From assembly GCA_966692625.1 (NCBI GenBank), contig CBKZAG010000005.1, forward strand, positions 1 to 41,259: a stretch of DNA of 41,259 nt, in the 5' to 3' direction. This document shows positions 32,201-40,956 of this stretch, piece by piece; the stretch's first letter is position 1; the number at the start of each line of letters is the position of its first letter. A model generated the notes under the pieces. That model saw nothing but the letters and a program-made list of their open reading frames with translations. It did no database searches and had not been told where the DNA came from. This stretch comes from CAMLOF01 sp966692625 (GTDB lineage: Bacteria > Pseudomonadota > Gammaproteobacteria > Burkholderiales > Burkholderiaceae_C). The position numbers and the translations under genes are program-made.

Positions 32201-33075
32201 ATGAGTTGCAGGACCGGCGCATCACCGGCCAACTCTGCCAACGCCTGTGCCCCATCGCTGTCACCACCGTCCAGTGAAGCCACGGCAAAGCTGGTGGCGT
32301 TCAGCACCACGCCCACCCCGTGTTCTGCCGCCAGGCCTTGCAAGGCCGCCAGACTGTCTGGGTTCTTCAACGAATCCACGCCAACGGCCAGCGTATTGAG
32401 CCCCCGTTGCGCCAACGCGGCCATCACCACGTCGAACACCGCGGTGTTCCCGGCTTGCACGTGGGCGCGGTAAAAGACCAGCAAGGCCACCGGCGCACCG
32501 GGCACCCAGCGTGCAGCCGCCACAGGGCTGTAGTGCATCACCGGAGGCAGCGGTTGAGGCGGCGGCGGGCGTTGCCCCATACCAAACACCGCATGGCCGA
32601 TGAGAGAGAAAAACGCAGAGGCGTTGGCACGCCCGCCCTCGCGCAGGCAGCGCCATAGCTGGCGGCAATCCTCCACGGGAGCGGTACTGCGCAGCAACAA
32701 CTGGGGGTCTTCCACGTTGTCACCCGAAAACAGCGCCAGCCACTGTCCCTGCCGCGCGGCCAGCGACATCAGTTGCTCCACCAGATACGCCCAGTCGCTC
32801 GGGCTGCCCAGGTGATCAACCACCACCACCTTGGCGTGGCGCAACACGTCGTCCACGTAAAAATCGGTGGACGCGGGCTGGCGCAGCCACATCAGGTTGG
32901 CCAGCCGCACCTTTGGAAACGCCTCTGGCAATCCAGCAGCGGCGTCGGCCAGCAAAGACAAGGTGGTGTCAGCCGCGCTCAACACCACGATGTCACCTGG
33001 CGACTGCTCAACACGCACGACGCCCTGCCCGCCGTCTTCGACGAAACCGCCTGGCCGTGTGGACAACAGATGCAT
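29269..33075 (-). CDS. cobN: Cobaltochelatase subunit CobN
   Basis: CobN is the large, porphyrin-chelatase-H-like subunit that binds hydrogenobyrinate a,c-diamide and cobalt; ATP hydrolysis by partner subunits drives insertion (EC 6.6.1.2). The 1268-residue length is normal. Family motifs include VHVGKHGNLEWLPGKSVALG near 545-565, SVDTRAVPTPTAYAMG near 870, and LSVWGTSTMRTGGEDIAQA near 910. The ATG at 33075 is 11 bases after the cobW stop. Instead of CobS/CobT, a ChlI-like ATPase and a VWA protein are encoded downstream in the same operon, an arrangement also known from pseudomonads. Confidence 0.97.
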   Translation of the reverse strand: MHLLSTRPGGFVEDGGQGVVRVEQSPGDIVVLSAADTTLSLLADAAAGLPEAFPKVRLANLMWLRQPASTDFYVDDVLRHAKVVVVDHLGSPSDWAYLVEQLMSLAARQGQWLALFSGDNVEDPQLLLRSTAPVEDCRQLWRCLREGGRANASAFFSLIGHAVFGMGQRPPPPQPLPPVMHYSPVAAARWVPGAPVALLVFYRAHVQAGNTAVFDVVMAALAQRGLNTLAVGVDSLKNPDSLAALQGLAAEHGVGVVLNATSFAVASLDGGDSDGAQALAELAGDAPVLQLITAGCSQEQWLADPHGLAARDLAMQVVLPEVDGRICTRAISFKGLAWRCERTEVDVVRYQPEPERIDFVAELARRWCALRDRPHASKRVALILANYPNDDARLANGVGLDTPASTVRILRAMQAQGYIVDKLPTDGDALMAALTRGVTNNLDANDDRPAGQSLSMADYLADFHALPQENQDAVCGLWGSPVQDPMVRSGRFMVPGLRLGQVFVGIQPARGRDLDLVASYHDADLVPTHAYLAFYFWLRRVFAVDAVVHVGKHGNLEWLPGKSVALGAACWPDALLGPLPHLYPFIVNDPGEGSQAKRRTQAVIIDHLMPALTRAETYGPLLDLERQMDEYYEALALDPRRAKRLRETILEHVVQHRLHEDLGFQAPTDDTQREQLLTRLDAYLCEIKESQIRDGLHVLGCSPQGRQRTDTLVALARFPSGKAAEQGGLLAALAQDLGLHGFDPLAVEWAEPWAGLRPEALACLSDAPWRHAGHTRERLEMLAAQWVEHYLAVDETGDGRQALPDPQAWPHTAPVIRRMREVLAPRLDACGPAEVEQLLRGLAGRFVPPGPSGAPSRGRPDVLPTGRNFYSVDTRAVPTPTAYAMGLLAAQRVIERHLQDQGAYPDAVGLSVWGTSTMRTGGEDIAQAFALLGVRPKWAAGSNRVVDIEVLPMAMSNRPRIDVTLRVSGFFRDAFPNVIDLFDAAVRAVAAISEEDEPDDVNPIRARVRREAEQAQAEGMALDQAQRQATWRVFGPRPGGYGAGLQELIASGRWTDTGDLAQAYLRAGAFAYGQDAHGQAARDTFERRLAGVDAVLHNQDNREHDILDSDDYYQFQGGMAAAVQHLTGAPAVLYHGDLSVPGAPRIRTLGEEVARVVRSRAVNPKWLDGVKRHGYKGAFEVAATVDYLFAFDATAGVVADHHYAMVADAYVHDPGIRKFLMEHNPLALRSIGERLLEAMQRGLWSEPGDHRERIEQELLALERRLEES

Positions 33076-33086
33076 GTTTCCTGGCC

Positions 33087-34151
33087 TCAGGGTGCGGTGG
33101 CTTCCGCCAACAAGGCCGACTGCAGCTCGCCTTGCAGGGCGGCCGCATCCAGGTGGTCGCCGATCAACACAAGCCGGGTGGCGCGCAATTCGCCACCTTG
33201 CCAGGGCCGATCGAAATGGCTGTCAAAACGCTGCCCCACGCCTTGAACCACCAGACGCATGGCCGCCCCCGGCAAGGCCACAAAACCCTTGACCCGGTAA
33301 ATCTCGTGCCGCCGCACCAGCGCCGCCAGGGCATCCAGCAGCCGTTGGCGGTCTGTCACCTCCAGCCCGATGGACACCGAGTCGAAAGCATCGTGGTCGT
33401 GGTCCTCTTCCTCGTCGTGGTGCGTCAGGCGCTGGTCGATCACGTCTTCCACGGCACGGCCCATGCCCAGCAGCACGTCCAGGCCCACGCGGCCTTGCTG
33501 CGCGTGCACCACCTTCACCCCCGCCGGGGTCTCGGCGCGCACCGTGGCTTCAACCTGCGCCAGCGTGGGCGCGTCCACACCGTCGGTCTTGTTGATCACC
33601 ACCAGGTCGGCAGTGGCCAACTGGTCCTCGAACAGTTCGGCCAAGGGGGAGTCGTGGTCCAGGTTCTCGTCGGCGCGGCGTTGCGCGTCAACGGCCACCG
33701 GGTCTTCGGCAAACCGGCCTGCGGCCACCGCTGGCGCATCCACCACGGTGACCACGGCGTCCACCGTGAACGCATTGCGCAGCGCAGGCCACTGGAAGGC
33801 CTGCACCAGCGGTTTGGGCAGCGCCAGTCCGGAAGTCTCGATCACCAGGTGGTCGATCTGCTCACGCCGTGCGGCCAGTTGCTCCATCACCGGTGCGAAC
33901 TCTTCTTGCACGGTGCAGCACAGGCAACCGTTGGCCAACTCGAACAGTTGGCCGTTGTCGGCGCCGTGTTCGTCACAGCCAATGCCGCAACCGCGCAGCA
34001 GTTCGCCGTCAATGCCCAGTTCGCCAAACTCGTTGACGATGACCGCGATGCGCCGCCCCTGGGCGTTCGTGAGCAGATGGCGCAGCAGCGTGGTTTTGCC
34101 GCTGCCCAGGAAACCGGTGACGATGGTGGCGGGAATTTTTCGGGTTTGCAT
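33087..34151 (-). CDS. cobW: CobW family GTP-dependent metallochaperone
   Basis: CobW is a G3E GTPase thought to deliver cobalt for cobalamin synthesis. The 354-residue protein has the P-loop GFLGSGKTT near 13-21, VIVNEFGELGIDG, the metal-binding CLCC (NGCLCCTVQEEF, near 77), the NKTD guanine motif (LVVINKTDGVD) and a His/Asp-rich stretch (LTHHDEEEDHDHDAFD) that probably binds metal as well. I chose the ATG at 34151; a TTG 18 bases upstream is also open. It lies directly before cobN. A T-run with a weak hairpin sits in the 55-base gap to the upstream permease gene. Confidence 0.95.
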   Translation of the reverse strand: MQTRKIPATIVTGFLGSGKTTLLRHLLTNAQGRRIAVIVNEFGELGIDGELLRGCGIGCDEHGADNGQLFELANGCLCCTVQEEFAPVMEQLAARREQIDHLVIETSGLALPKPLVQAFQWPALRNAFTVDAVVTVVDAPAVAAGRFAEDPVAVDAQRRADENLDHDSPLAELFEDQLATADLVVINKTDGVDAPTLAQVEATVRAETPAGVKVVHAQQGRVGLDVLLGMGRAVEDVIDQRLTHHDEEEDHDHDAFDSVSIGLEVTDRQRLLDALAALVRRHEIYRVKGFVALPGAAMRLVVQGVGQRFDSHFDRPWQGGELRATRLVLIGDHLDAAALQGELQSALLAEATAP

Positions 34152-34206
34152 GGCGTGAATTGGAGTCAAGGGAAAAGAGTCAAAAAAGAAGCCGTTCGGG
34201 TGGCGT

Positions 34207-35259
34207 TCAACCAGCGTCGGGCAATCGCAGCAGTGTGTACATGACGAACAACGCCCCCAGGCTGGCCGTCACGATGCCGACCGGGAGCTCCTGCGGGGCC
34301 AGCACGGCGCGGCTGACCACGTCGCTGATCAACAGCAGCAATGCCCCCAGGAGCATGGCCACCGGCAGCATGCCCCGGTGCAGCGCACCACGAAAGGCGC
34401 GCGCCAGATGGGGCACCATCAGGCCGACAAACCCGATCACGCCGGACACCGAAACGAAACAGGCGGTAGCGAAGGCGCACACCACAAAGGTCTGCACACG
34501 CAGCCTTTCCGGCGAAATGCCCAGGCTGTGCGCGGTGTTGTCCCCGCTGAGCATGGTGTCCAGGTATCGGCTCTGGCGCCACGAAAAAACAGACAGCACC
34601 AGCAAGCCAGTCGCGGGAATAAAGAGGTTGTCCCAGCGTGCTGCTCCCAGGCCGCCCATGGTCCAGAACAACACCGATTGGGCCGCGCGCTGGTCACCCA
34701 GAAACGTAAAGTAATAGGTCAGTGCCGTGAAGAGAAAGGACACGGACAGGCCAGCCAGGATCATCCGCTCGGGCGTCTGGCTGCGGTAGCGCCGCAACAG
34801 CGCCAGCACCACCACGACGGACGCCATACCCCCTACAAAGGCGGCCAATGGCAGGGTCCACAGGCCCAGCACTTCGCCAGTGAGGGTAATCACCGCCACC
34901 GCACCCGCCGCCGATCCAGACGAGAGGCCGAAAAGGTAGGGGTCAGAGAGTTCATTGCGGGTTGTGGTCTGCAACAGAGCGCCCACCAGCGCCAGACCGC
35001 TGCCCACCAGAATGGCCAGCAGCGTGCGTGGCAGGCGCAGATCCACCACGATGCGGTCGGCCATGGTGTAGTCGGCGTCGGATGTGGCGCGCAGCAGCAG
35101 GCTCAGTCCGCGCCAGATCTGAGCGCCCTGTACGTCTGTGGCCCCGTAGATCACCGAGAGCAGGCTCGCGCACCCGAGCAGCAGCATCAGGACCGAGACC
35201 TGAACCACCGGGGTTCGTCGCGTGCGTCCGACACGACGCACCAGGTCCGCCAGCCTCAC
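34207..35259 (-). CDS. ABC importer permease, FecCD/BtuC family (second importer)
   Basis: The 350-residue permease has about nine to ten membrane segments and family motifs LRLPRTLLAILVGSGLALVG near 74-93, NELSDPYLFGLSSGSAAGA near 103, and GFVGLMVPHLARAF near 285, the last being the ATPase-contact region. It belongs to an importer with the binding protein and ATPase just upstream. It starts at a GTG in a GTGA overlap with the binding-protein gene. The importer sits in the middle of the cobalamin operon and duplicates btuCDF; its substrate may be a corrinoid precursor, a cobalt chelate or another metal complex. Members of this group have been labelled F420-0 transporters in some databases, which does not fit this context. 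Confidence 0.88.
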   Translation of the reverse strand: MRLADLVRRVGRTRRTPVVQVSVLMLLLGCASLLSVIYGATDVQGAQIWRGLSLLLRATSDADYTMADRIVVDLRLPRTLLAILVGSGLALVGALLQTTTRNELSDPYLFGLSSGSAAGAVAVITLTGEVLGLWTLPLAAFVGGMASVVVVLALLRRYRSQTPERMILAGLSVSFLFTALTYYFTFLGDQRAAQSVLFWTMGGLGAARWDNLFIPATGLLVLSVFSWRQSRYLDTMLSGDNTAHSLGISPERLRVQTFVVCAFATACFVSVSGVIGFVGLMVPHLARAFRGALHRGMLPVAMLLGALLLLISDVVSRAVLAPQELPVGIVTASLGALFVMYTLLRLPDAG

Positions 35260-36215
35260 CGCTTGACCGCCTTCGACATTTTTTCGATTGCCAGGATGTT
35301 GGCCGGCCCCGGCGTCAGTTCTTCGTAGCGCAACGCCACGAAACGTTTGTTGCGCACGGCGTCCGTGTGCTGCATCAATGGGTGCCGTTGCAGAAACTGC
35401 AGCAGCTTATCGGCACCACCATCGTTCTGGTAGTCGAGCAGGACCAGAAACTCCGGGTTGCGTGCCGCGACGGCTTCCCAGGCCACGGTGCCCCAGCTCG
35501 TCTCGACGTCGTCCATGATGTTGCGACCACCGACGGCCTCCATCATCGCCGTGGGAATGGCGAACTTACCTGCCGTGAAGGGTTTGTCTTCACCCGAATC
35601 AAACAAAAACATGCGCAACGGCTCTTTGCCCTCGGCCTTGGGCAGGCTGGCCAGGTGCTTCTTCCAGGTGACCACCTGTGCTCTGGCCTGCGCCTCCTTG
35701 CCGAAGATGGTGCCCAGCTTGATGTAGTCTCCGTATAGCAGTTCCATGCTGGCTCGCGGTCGCGATTTGTCGACATGCACGCAGCTCTCGCTGAGCACCA
35801 GGGTGGGAATCCTGTACTTTTTCAGGGTGGCCGGGGTCACGTCACCCCCTACTTTCATGCCGTAGTTCCAGCCGGCAAAGAAGAAGTCCGGATTGACCGA
35901 CAGCACGTTCTCCAGCGTAGGCTGCTTGGGCGCCACTTCACGGATATGTCCCAGCGACTGCTTGAACGCCGGGCTCATTTTGTACCAGCCCGTGATGCCG
36001 CTGACCGCCACCATCCGCGACTGCAACCCCAGTGAAAGCGCCATGTCAGTCATGTTGATGTCGTGAATCAGTGCGGCCTTGGGAGGGGCCTGGAAGCTGA
36101 TCTTTTCGCCGCAACTGTCCACCGTCACCGGGAATGACTGCGCTTGGACGGCACCTGCGGTGACGGCCAAGCCACAGGCCACCACCTGCAGCGAAAGCTT
36201 GAACGCAGAAGTCAT
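35256..36215 (-). CDS. ABC importer periplasmic binding protein (second importer)
   Basis: The 319-residue protein has a signal peptide (hydrophobic VVACGLAVTAG, cleavage probably after AVQA near 26) and a helical-backbone metal-receptor fold (BtuF/FhuD class): ALIHDINMTDMALSLGL, VLSVNPDFFFAGWNYG, IPTLVLSESCVHVDK and NPEFLVLLDYQ. Two candidate starts exist. I chose the ATG at 36215 because AAAGGA lies about 9 bases upstream; an ATG at 36233 overlaps the ATPase stop (ATGA) but has no ribosome-binding site. It differs clearly from the BtuF at 39451-40389, so the two should bind different ligands. Confidence 0.87.
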   Translation of the reverse strand: MTSAFKLSLQVVACGLAVTAGAVQAQSFPVTVDSCGEKISFQAPPKAALIHDINMTDMALSLGLQSRMVAVSGITGWYKMSPAFKQSLGHIREVAPKQPTLENVLSVNPDFFFAGWNYGMKVGGDVTPATLKKYRIPTLVLSESCVHVDKSRPRASMELLYGDYIKLGTIFGKEAQARAQVVTWKKHLASLPKAEGKEPLRMFLFDSGEDKPFTAGKFAIPTAMMEAVGGRNIMDDVETSWGTVAWEAVAARNPEFLVLLDYQNDGGADKLLQFLQRHPLMQHTDAVRNKRFVALRYEELTPGPANILAIEKMSKAVKR

Positions 36216-36229
36216 GAAAAAAAGTCCTT

Positions 36230-37072
<843 letters not shown>

Positions 37073-37077
37073 GGGTC

Positions 37078-37659
37078 TCAGTCCTCAATACCGCGCTGCG
37101 CGGGCACGCCAGCGTTGAAGTGATGCTTGACCAGCGTCATCTCGGTCACTGTGTCGGCCAGTTCGATCAACTCGGCAGGCGCGTTGCGCCCGGTCAGCAC
37201 CACAGTCACCTGCGCGGGCCGCTCCCGCAGGCATGCCAACACCTGCTCCAGCGCAATCCAGCCGTAGCGCAAGGGGTACATGATTTCATCCAGCACCACC
37301 ATGAAATGCTCGCCCGCACGGATCGTGGCCTCGGCCCTGGCCCAGCCTTCCTGCGCCAGTTGGGCGGAATGGTCCAGGTCGCGGCTTTTCCAACTGAAGC
37401 CATCACCCAGCCCTTCGATGGGAATGCCCAGCTGCTCAAACAGGCGGTGTTCGCCAAAGCGTGCCGTGGGCACTTTCATGAACTGGTAGACCTTCACGGC
37501 CTTGCCCCGGCCATGGGCCCGAACCGCCAGCCCAAAGGCCGCCGTGCTCTTGCCCTTGCCGTTGCCGGTATGAACGATGACGAGGCCTCGGCGCTCGCCC
37601 TCGGGTTTTTCGTAGCGTTTGTCGGTAGGTGGTGTTTCGATTTCCATCTTCTGTTCCAT
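37078..37659 (-). CDS. cobO: Cob(I)yrinic acid a,c-diamide adenosyltransferase
   Basis: CobO (CobA/BtuR family; EC 2.5.1.17) moves the adenosyl group of ATP onto Co(I) corrinoids, in synthesis and in salvage of imported corrinoid. The 193-residue protein has the N-terminal motif YEKPEGERRGLVIVHTGNGK (P-loop GNGKGKST), then VYQFMKVPTARFGEH, and VVLDEIMYPLRYGW. I chose the ATG at 37659; it is 8 bases after the BtuD-like gene's stop. An ATG at 37647 is equally possible since the AGAGGA directly abuts the first ATG. Confidence 0.96.
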   Translation of the reverse strand: MEQKMEIETPPTDKRYEKPEGERRGLVIVHTGNGKGKSTAAFGLAVRAHGRGKAVKVYQFMKVPTARFGEHRLFEQLGIPIEGLGDGFSWKSRDLDHSAQLAQEGWARAEATIRAGEHFMVVLDEIMYPLRYGWIALEQVLACLRERPAQVTVVLTGRNAPAELIELADTVTEMTLVKHHFNAGVPAQRGIED

Positions 37660-37667
37660 TCCTCTGT

Positions 37668-38441
37668 TCAGCGTGGCAGGGCCACCCACTGGCCCTGCAG
37701 CGGCAGGATGCTGATGCGGTCGTCGAAAACCGCTTCCAGCGCCCGGTGGGTTTGCGGGTCGTCGCAGCGCCCGTGGCAGCACACCCGCCCCTGCGCCATC
37801 ACGACCATGTCGTCGGCGTGCAAGGCAAACGATATCTCATGCAGCACACTCACCACGGTCTTGCCCTCGCTCACCAGTGCCCGCACCAGTTCCAGCCAGT
37901 CGGCCTGGTGTGGGGGGTCCAGATTGGCGAGTGGTTCATCCATCAGCAGTACTTGAGCCTCCACCGCCAGGGCCCGGGCCAGCAGCACCCGCTGGCGCTC
38001 CCCGCCAGAAAGCGCCGCCAGCGGGCGGTCACGCCATTCCCAGGCCTGGGTGGCCCGCAACGATCGCTCTGCGGCGGCCATGTCGGCTGCGCTGGGCGGC
38101 GCCAGCCACCCCTGGTGCGGCAGGCGGCCCAGCATCACCACGTCGTGCACGGTCAGGTCGTCGCTGGCCAATTCGTTCTGGCCCAGCCACGAAAGCTGCC
38201 GCGCACGCTCGCGGTGAGGCAGTTCGCGCAACGGCCGCCCCAGCAGATGCACCTGCCCTTGCGCCGCGCCATGTGGCAACAGCCCGGCCAACGCCTTGAG
38301 CAACGTGGACTTGCCCGCGCCGTTGGGCCCCACCAAGGCGGTCCATCGCCCGTTCTCGATGGACAGATCGATGCCGTGCAGCACTTCAGTGCGGCCCAGC
38401 TTGGCACGCACCCCGCTGGCTTCAATCGCATAGCGGTTCAT
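37668..38441 (-). CDS. btuD: Vitamin B12 ABC importer ATP-binding protein
   Basis: This 257-residue ATPase has Walker A GPNGAGKST, signature LSGGERQR, Walker B VLLMDEPLANLD and the switch His in VVSVLHEISF. It is of the BtuD/FhuC class and its gene is in a perfect btuF-btuC-btuD series joined by 4-base overlaps, so it is the motor of the B12 importer. The ATG at 38441 overlaps the btuC stop; the frame upstream of it has no family similarity. Confidence 0.92.
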   Translation of the reverse strand: MNRYAIEASGVRAKLGRTEVLHGIDLSIENGRWTALVGPNGAGKSTLLKALAGLLPHGAAQGQVHLLGRPLRELPHRERARQLSWLGQNELASDDLTVHDVVMLGRLPHQGWLAPPSAADMAAAERSLRATQAWEWRDRPLAALSGGERQRVLLARALAVEAQVLLMDEPLANLDPPHQADWLELVRALVSEGKTVVSVLHEISFALHADDMVVMAQGRVCCHGRCDDPQTHRALEAVFDDRISILPLQGQWVALPR

Positions 38442-39454
38442 CGCCAGCCTCCCCGGCCTTGCCCGCGGTACATCAGCCACAGCAGATAGCCGCCCCCCAG
38501 CACCGCCGTGAGCACACCCACCGGCAATTCCTGGGGCGCCAGCACGGCGCGCGCCAGCACGTCAGCGCCCAGCAGCAAAGCACCGCCCGCCAAAGCAGAC
38601 AGCAGCACCAGCCGGTTGTGGGTCGTCTTCACCACCGATCGCACAAGGTGCGGCGCCGCCAAACCAACGAAAGCGATGAGCCCCGTCTGCGCCACCGCTG
38701 TGCCCGTGGCCAGCGCCATCACCGCCACCAGCGCTGCACGCATGGGCGTCAGCGGCAAACCCAGGCTCTGCGCCGTGGACTCGCCCAGACTCAAACCGTC
38801 GAGCACGCGGCTCAGGCCCACCGCCGCCACCGTGCAAAACAACAACAACACGGCCATCACGCCCGCAGCGCTCCACCCCACGAAGCCCGTGGAGCCCAGC
38901 ACAAAGGCTTGCATGGCCTGCAACACGTCCAGGTGCGTAAGCATGACGAGCGACGTCATGGCCCCCAACACCACCCCCACGATGACCCCGGCCAGCAACA
39001 GGCGCAGGCTGTGCTGCACGCCTTGCGCCAGCACCAGCGTGAGCAGAACCGCTGCCACGGCCCCCGCAAACGCCGCCCCGGTGAGGCCCAGTCGCAACAC
39101 CCAGGCAGTGGCGAAGGGGCTGCCGCCAAAAAGCGCCAGCGCCAGCGCCACGGCCAAAGACGCGCCTGAAGCGCTGCCCAACAAATAGGGATCTGCCAGC
39201 GGGTTGCGAAACAGCCCCTGAGCTACCGCACCAGCCAGGCCCAGCAACGCACCAGCCAGCCAAGCCCCCAGAGAGCGCGGCAGCCGAATGTCCCAGACAA
39301 TCTGCGCAGCCACAGGGTCCTGCCACATGGCCCGCAGACTGTCCAGACCCGTGCTGCCCACGCTGGCGCCCAGCACCATCAACGTGGCGGCGATCACCAC
39401 CAGAAGCGCACTCAGCCACCAGGCACGGCGAGCCATTGGCAATGCCCCGTTCAC
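38438..39454 (-). CDS. btuC: Vitamin B12 ABC importer permease
   Basis: The 338-residue FecCD-family permease has about ten membrane segments and motifs IRLPRSLGAWLAGALLGLAG, FRNPLADPYLLGSASGASLA, and LIAFVGLAAPHLVRS (contact helix for the ATPase). I chose the GTG at 39454, which overlaps the btuF stop (GTGA) like most junctions in this operon; an ATG at 39436 would shorten it by 6 residues. The importer lets the cell use external corrinoids besides making its own. The outer-membrane receptor BtuB is not in the window. Confidence 0.92.
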   Translation of the reverse strand: MNGALPMARRAWWLSALLVVIAATLMVLGASVGSTGLDSLRAMWQDPVAAQIVWDIRLPRSLGAWLAGALLGLAGAVAQGLFRNPLADPYLLGSASGASLAVALALALFGGSPFATAWVLRLGLTGAAFAGAVAAVLLTLVLAQGVQHSLRLLLAGVIVGVVLGAMTSLVMLTHLDVLQAMQAFVLGSTGFVGWSAAGVMAVLLLFCTVAAVGLSRVLDGLSLGESTAQSLGLPLTPMRAALVAVMALATGTAVAQTGLIAFVGLAAPHLVRSVVKTTHNRLVLLSALAGGALLLGADVLARAVLAPQELPVGVLTAVLGGGYLLWLMYRGQGRGGWR

Positions 39455-40389
39455 GGCTGTCCCTTCGCCCGTGGCGCGGACCGTGCAGTGGCACCAGGCG
39501 CCTTGTCCGCCAGGCATGCAGCCATGATGCGGGCCGCCTCTGCCATGCGCGGGCCCGGCCGCACCAGCAGATCGGCCTCCGCCGCGGGGAACACACACAG
39601 CCGCTGCTCGCGCACCGCGCGAATGCCCGCCCAGCCTGGCCGGTCGGTCATGCCCGCGAAGTTGCGGTCACCCACCATGATCACATCGGGGTTGGCACGC
39701 ACCACGAACTCTGGATTGAGCTTTGGGAATGGCCCAAGCGCTGCCCCAACGATGTTGCGCGCACCCAGTCGTTGCAGCGTCTCGCCAATGAAGGAGGATT
39801 CGCCCGCCGCGTAGGGCGCACGGTTGACCTCGAAATACACGCGCGTGCCCCGCACCGCCGCCGGCAAGGACTGCGCCGCCGCCGACACCGCTGCGTCAAT
39901 GTGCCGCCACACCCGCTCGCTGTCGCTCGCGGGCAGGCCCAGCACCTGCGCCACCTTGCCCAGCACCCGGCGCACGTCGGCATGGGTCTTGGGCTCCAGC
40001 GCCACCACCTTCAGGCCCAATGCCTTCAGGCGGTCGCTGGCCCGCGTGGCGGTACTCACCAGCACCACGTCTGGTCGCAGCGCAACGATGGCTTCAATGT
40101 TCGGGTCCAACCCTCCCCCCAGCTGCGGCAGCCGTGTCACGGCCTGCGGCCAGTTGGAATAGCGGTCCACCCCCACCAGGCGGTGGCACTGGCCCAGCTC
40201 GCACACCGTTTCGGTCAACGACGGCAGCAGCGACACGATGCGCTGCGGTGCCTGCTCCCAGCGCACCAGTTGGCCGCGGTCATCGGTCACTTCCAGCGGC
40301 GCCGCGTACAACGCGCTGCCCGCCCAGCACGCGCCAAGCAGCACGAGGGCCAGTGCGCGTTGCCAACCCCTTGTCAAAACCTTGGTCAT
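39451..40389 (-). CDS. btuF: Vitamin B12 periplasmic binding protein (BtuF-like)
   Basis: The 312-residue protein has a signal peptide (LALVLLGACWAGSALYA, cleavage probably near 30) and a helical-backbone metal-receptor fold: RIVSLLPSLTETVCELGQ, RLVGVDRYSNWP, NIEAIVALRPDVVLVS, and VYFEVNRAPYAAGESSFIGE, typical of cobalamin-binding members. The ATG overlaps the cobU stop (ATGA). It heads the btuFCD set. Confidence 0.92.
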   Translation of the reverse strand: MTKVLTRGWQRALALVLLGACWAGSALYAAPLEVTDDRGQLVRWEQAPQRIVSLLPSLTETVCELGQCHRLVGVDRYSNWPQAVTRLPQLGGGLDPNIEAIVALRPDVVLVSTATRASDRLKALGLKVVALEPKTHADVRRVLGKVAQVLGLPASDSERVWRHIDAAVSAAAQSLPAAVRGTRVYFEVNRAPYAAGESSFIGETLQRLGARNIVGAALGPFPKLNPEFVVRANPDVIMVGDRNFAGMTDRPGWAGIRAVREQRLCVFPAAEADLLVRPGPRMAEAARIMAACLADKAPGATARSAPRAKGQP

Positions 40390-40952
40390 GTGCTCCCTTT
40401 CAACGCCACGGGCAGACCTGCCGCCATGAATACGGCGCGCTCGCACGCTCCAGCCACGCGCTGGTTCAGCCGCCCCAGCGCATCCACGAAGGCTCGTACC
40501 TCACGCCCCATCGGAATCACGCCCAGCCCGATCTCGTTGCTGACGATCACCACGGGCCCAGGCGCGCGCCCCAAGGCATCCACCAGGTTGGCCTGCTGGG
40601 CATCAAGCTCGTCAGCAGACCAGGGGTCACCAGCCATCGGCATCAACCCTGCCGTCAACCACAAGGTCAGGCAGTCCACCACCAGCAGCGTGTCCGGGCG
40701 GCTCTCGCGCACCAAAACCTCTACCAAACCAGCCCCCACCTCCAGCGTGGACATGCCAGGCACCCTTTCTGCCCTATCGCGCTGGTGGCGAGAAATGCGC
40801 TCGCGCATCTCGTCGTCCCAAGGCTGGGCGGTTGCCAGCAAACACGCCCGGTGACCGGGCTGCGCCAGCCACGCGCGCGCCAAGTCTTCCGCCCGGCGCG
40901 ATTTGCCGCTCTTCTGCCCACCCAAGATCAGCTCAGACCGTGCGATGTTCAT
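40386..40952 (-). CDS. cobU: Adenosylcobinamide kinase / adenosylcobinamide-phosphate guanylyltransferase
   Basis: CobU (CobP in Pseudomonas naming) phosphorylates adenosylcobinamide and transfers GMP to give adenosylcobinamide-GDP, ready for CobS. The 188-residue protein has the P-loop ILGGQKSGKSRRAE near 9-22, the guanylylated-His region RISRHQRDR, LLVVDCLTLWLT, and VIVSNEIGLGVIP. I chose the ATG at 40952 because family members usually begin two to eight residues before SELILGG; an ATG at 40964 is also open. The stop overlaps btuF. Confidence 0.95.
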   Translation of the reverse strand: MNIARSELILGGQKSGKSRRAEDLARAWLAQPGHRACLLATAQPWDDEMRERISRHQRDRAERVPGMSTLEVGAGLVEVLVRESRPDTLLVVDCLTLWLTAGLMPMAGDPWSADELDAQQANLVDALGRAPGPVVIVSNEIGLGVIPMGREVRAFVDALGRLNQRVAGACERAVFMAAGLPVALKGST

Positions 40953-40956
40953 GCGC

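Noticed and set aside
29197..32277. Open frame of more than 1000 codons on the plus strand
   Set aside because: It is antisense to cobN, which has clear family motifs. The translated product is Gln/His/Arg/Gly-rich without recognisable domains.
34182..34209. T-run and weak hairpin between the second importer permease and cobW
   Set aside because: The stem is only three to five pairs with a bulge, too weak to call a terminator; the genes on either side look like one operon.
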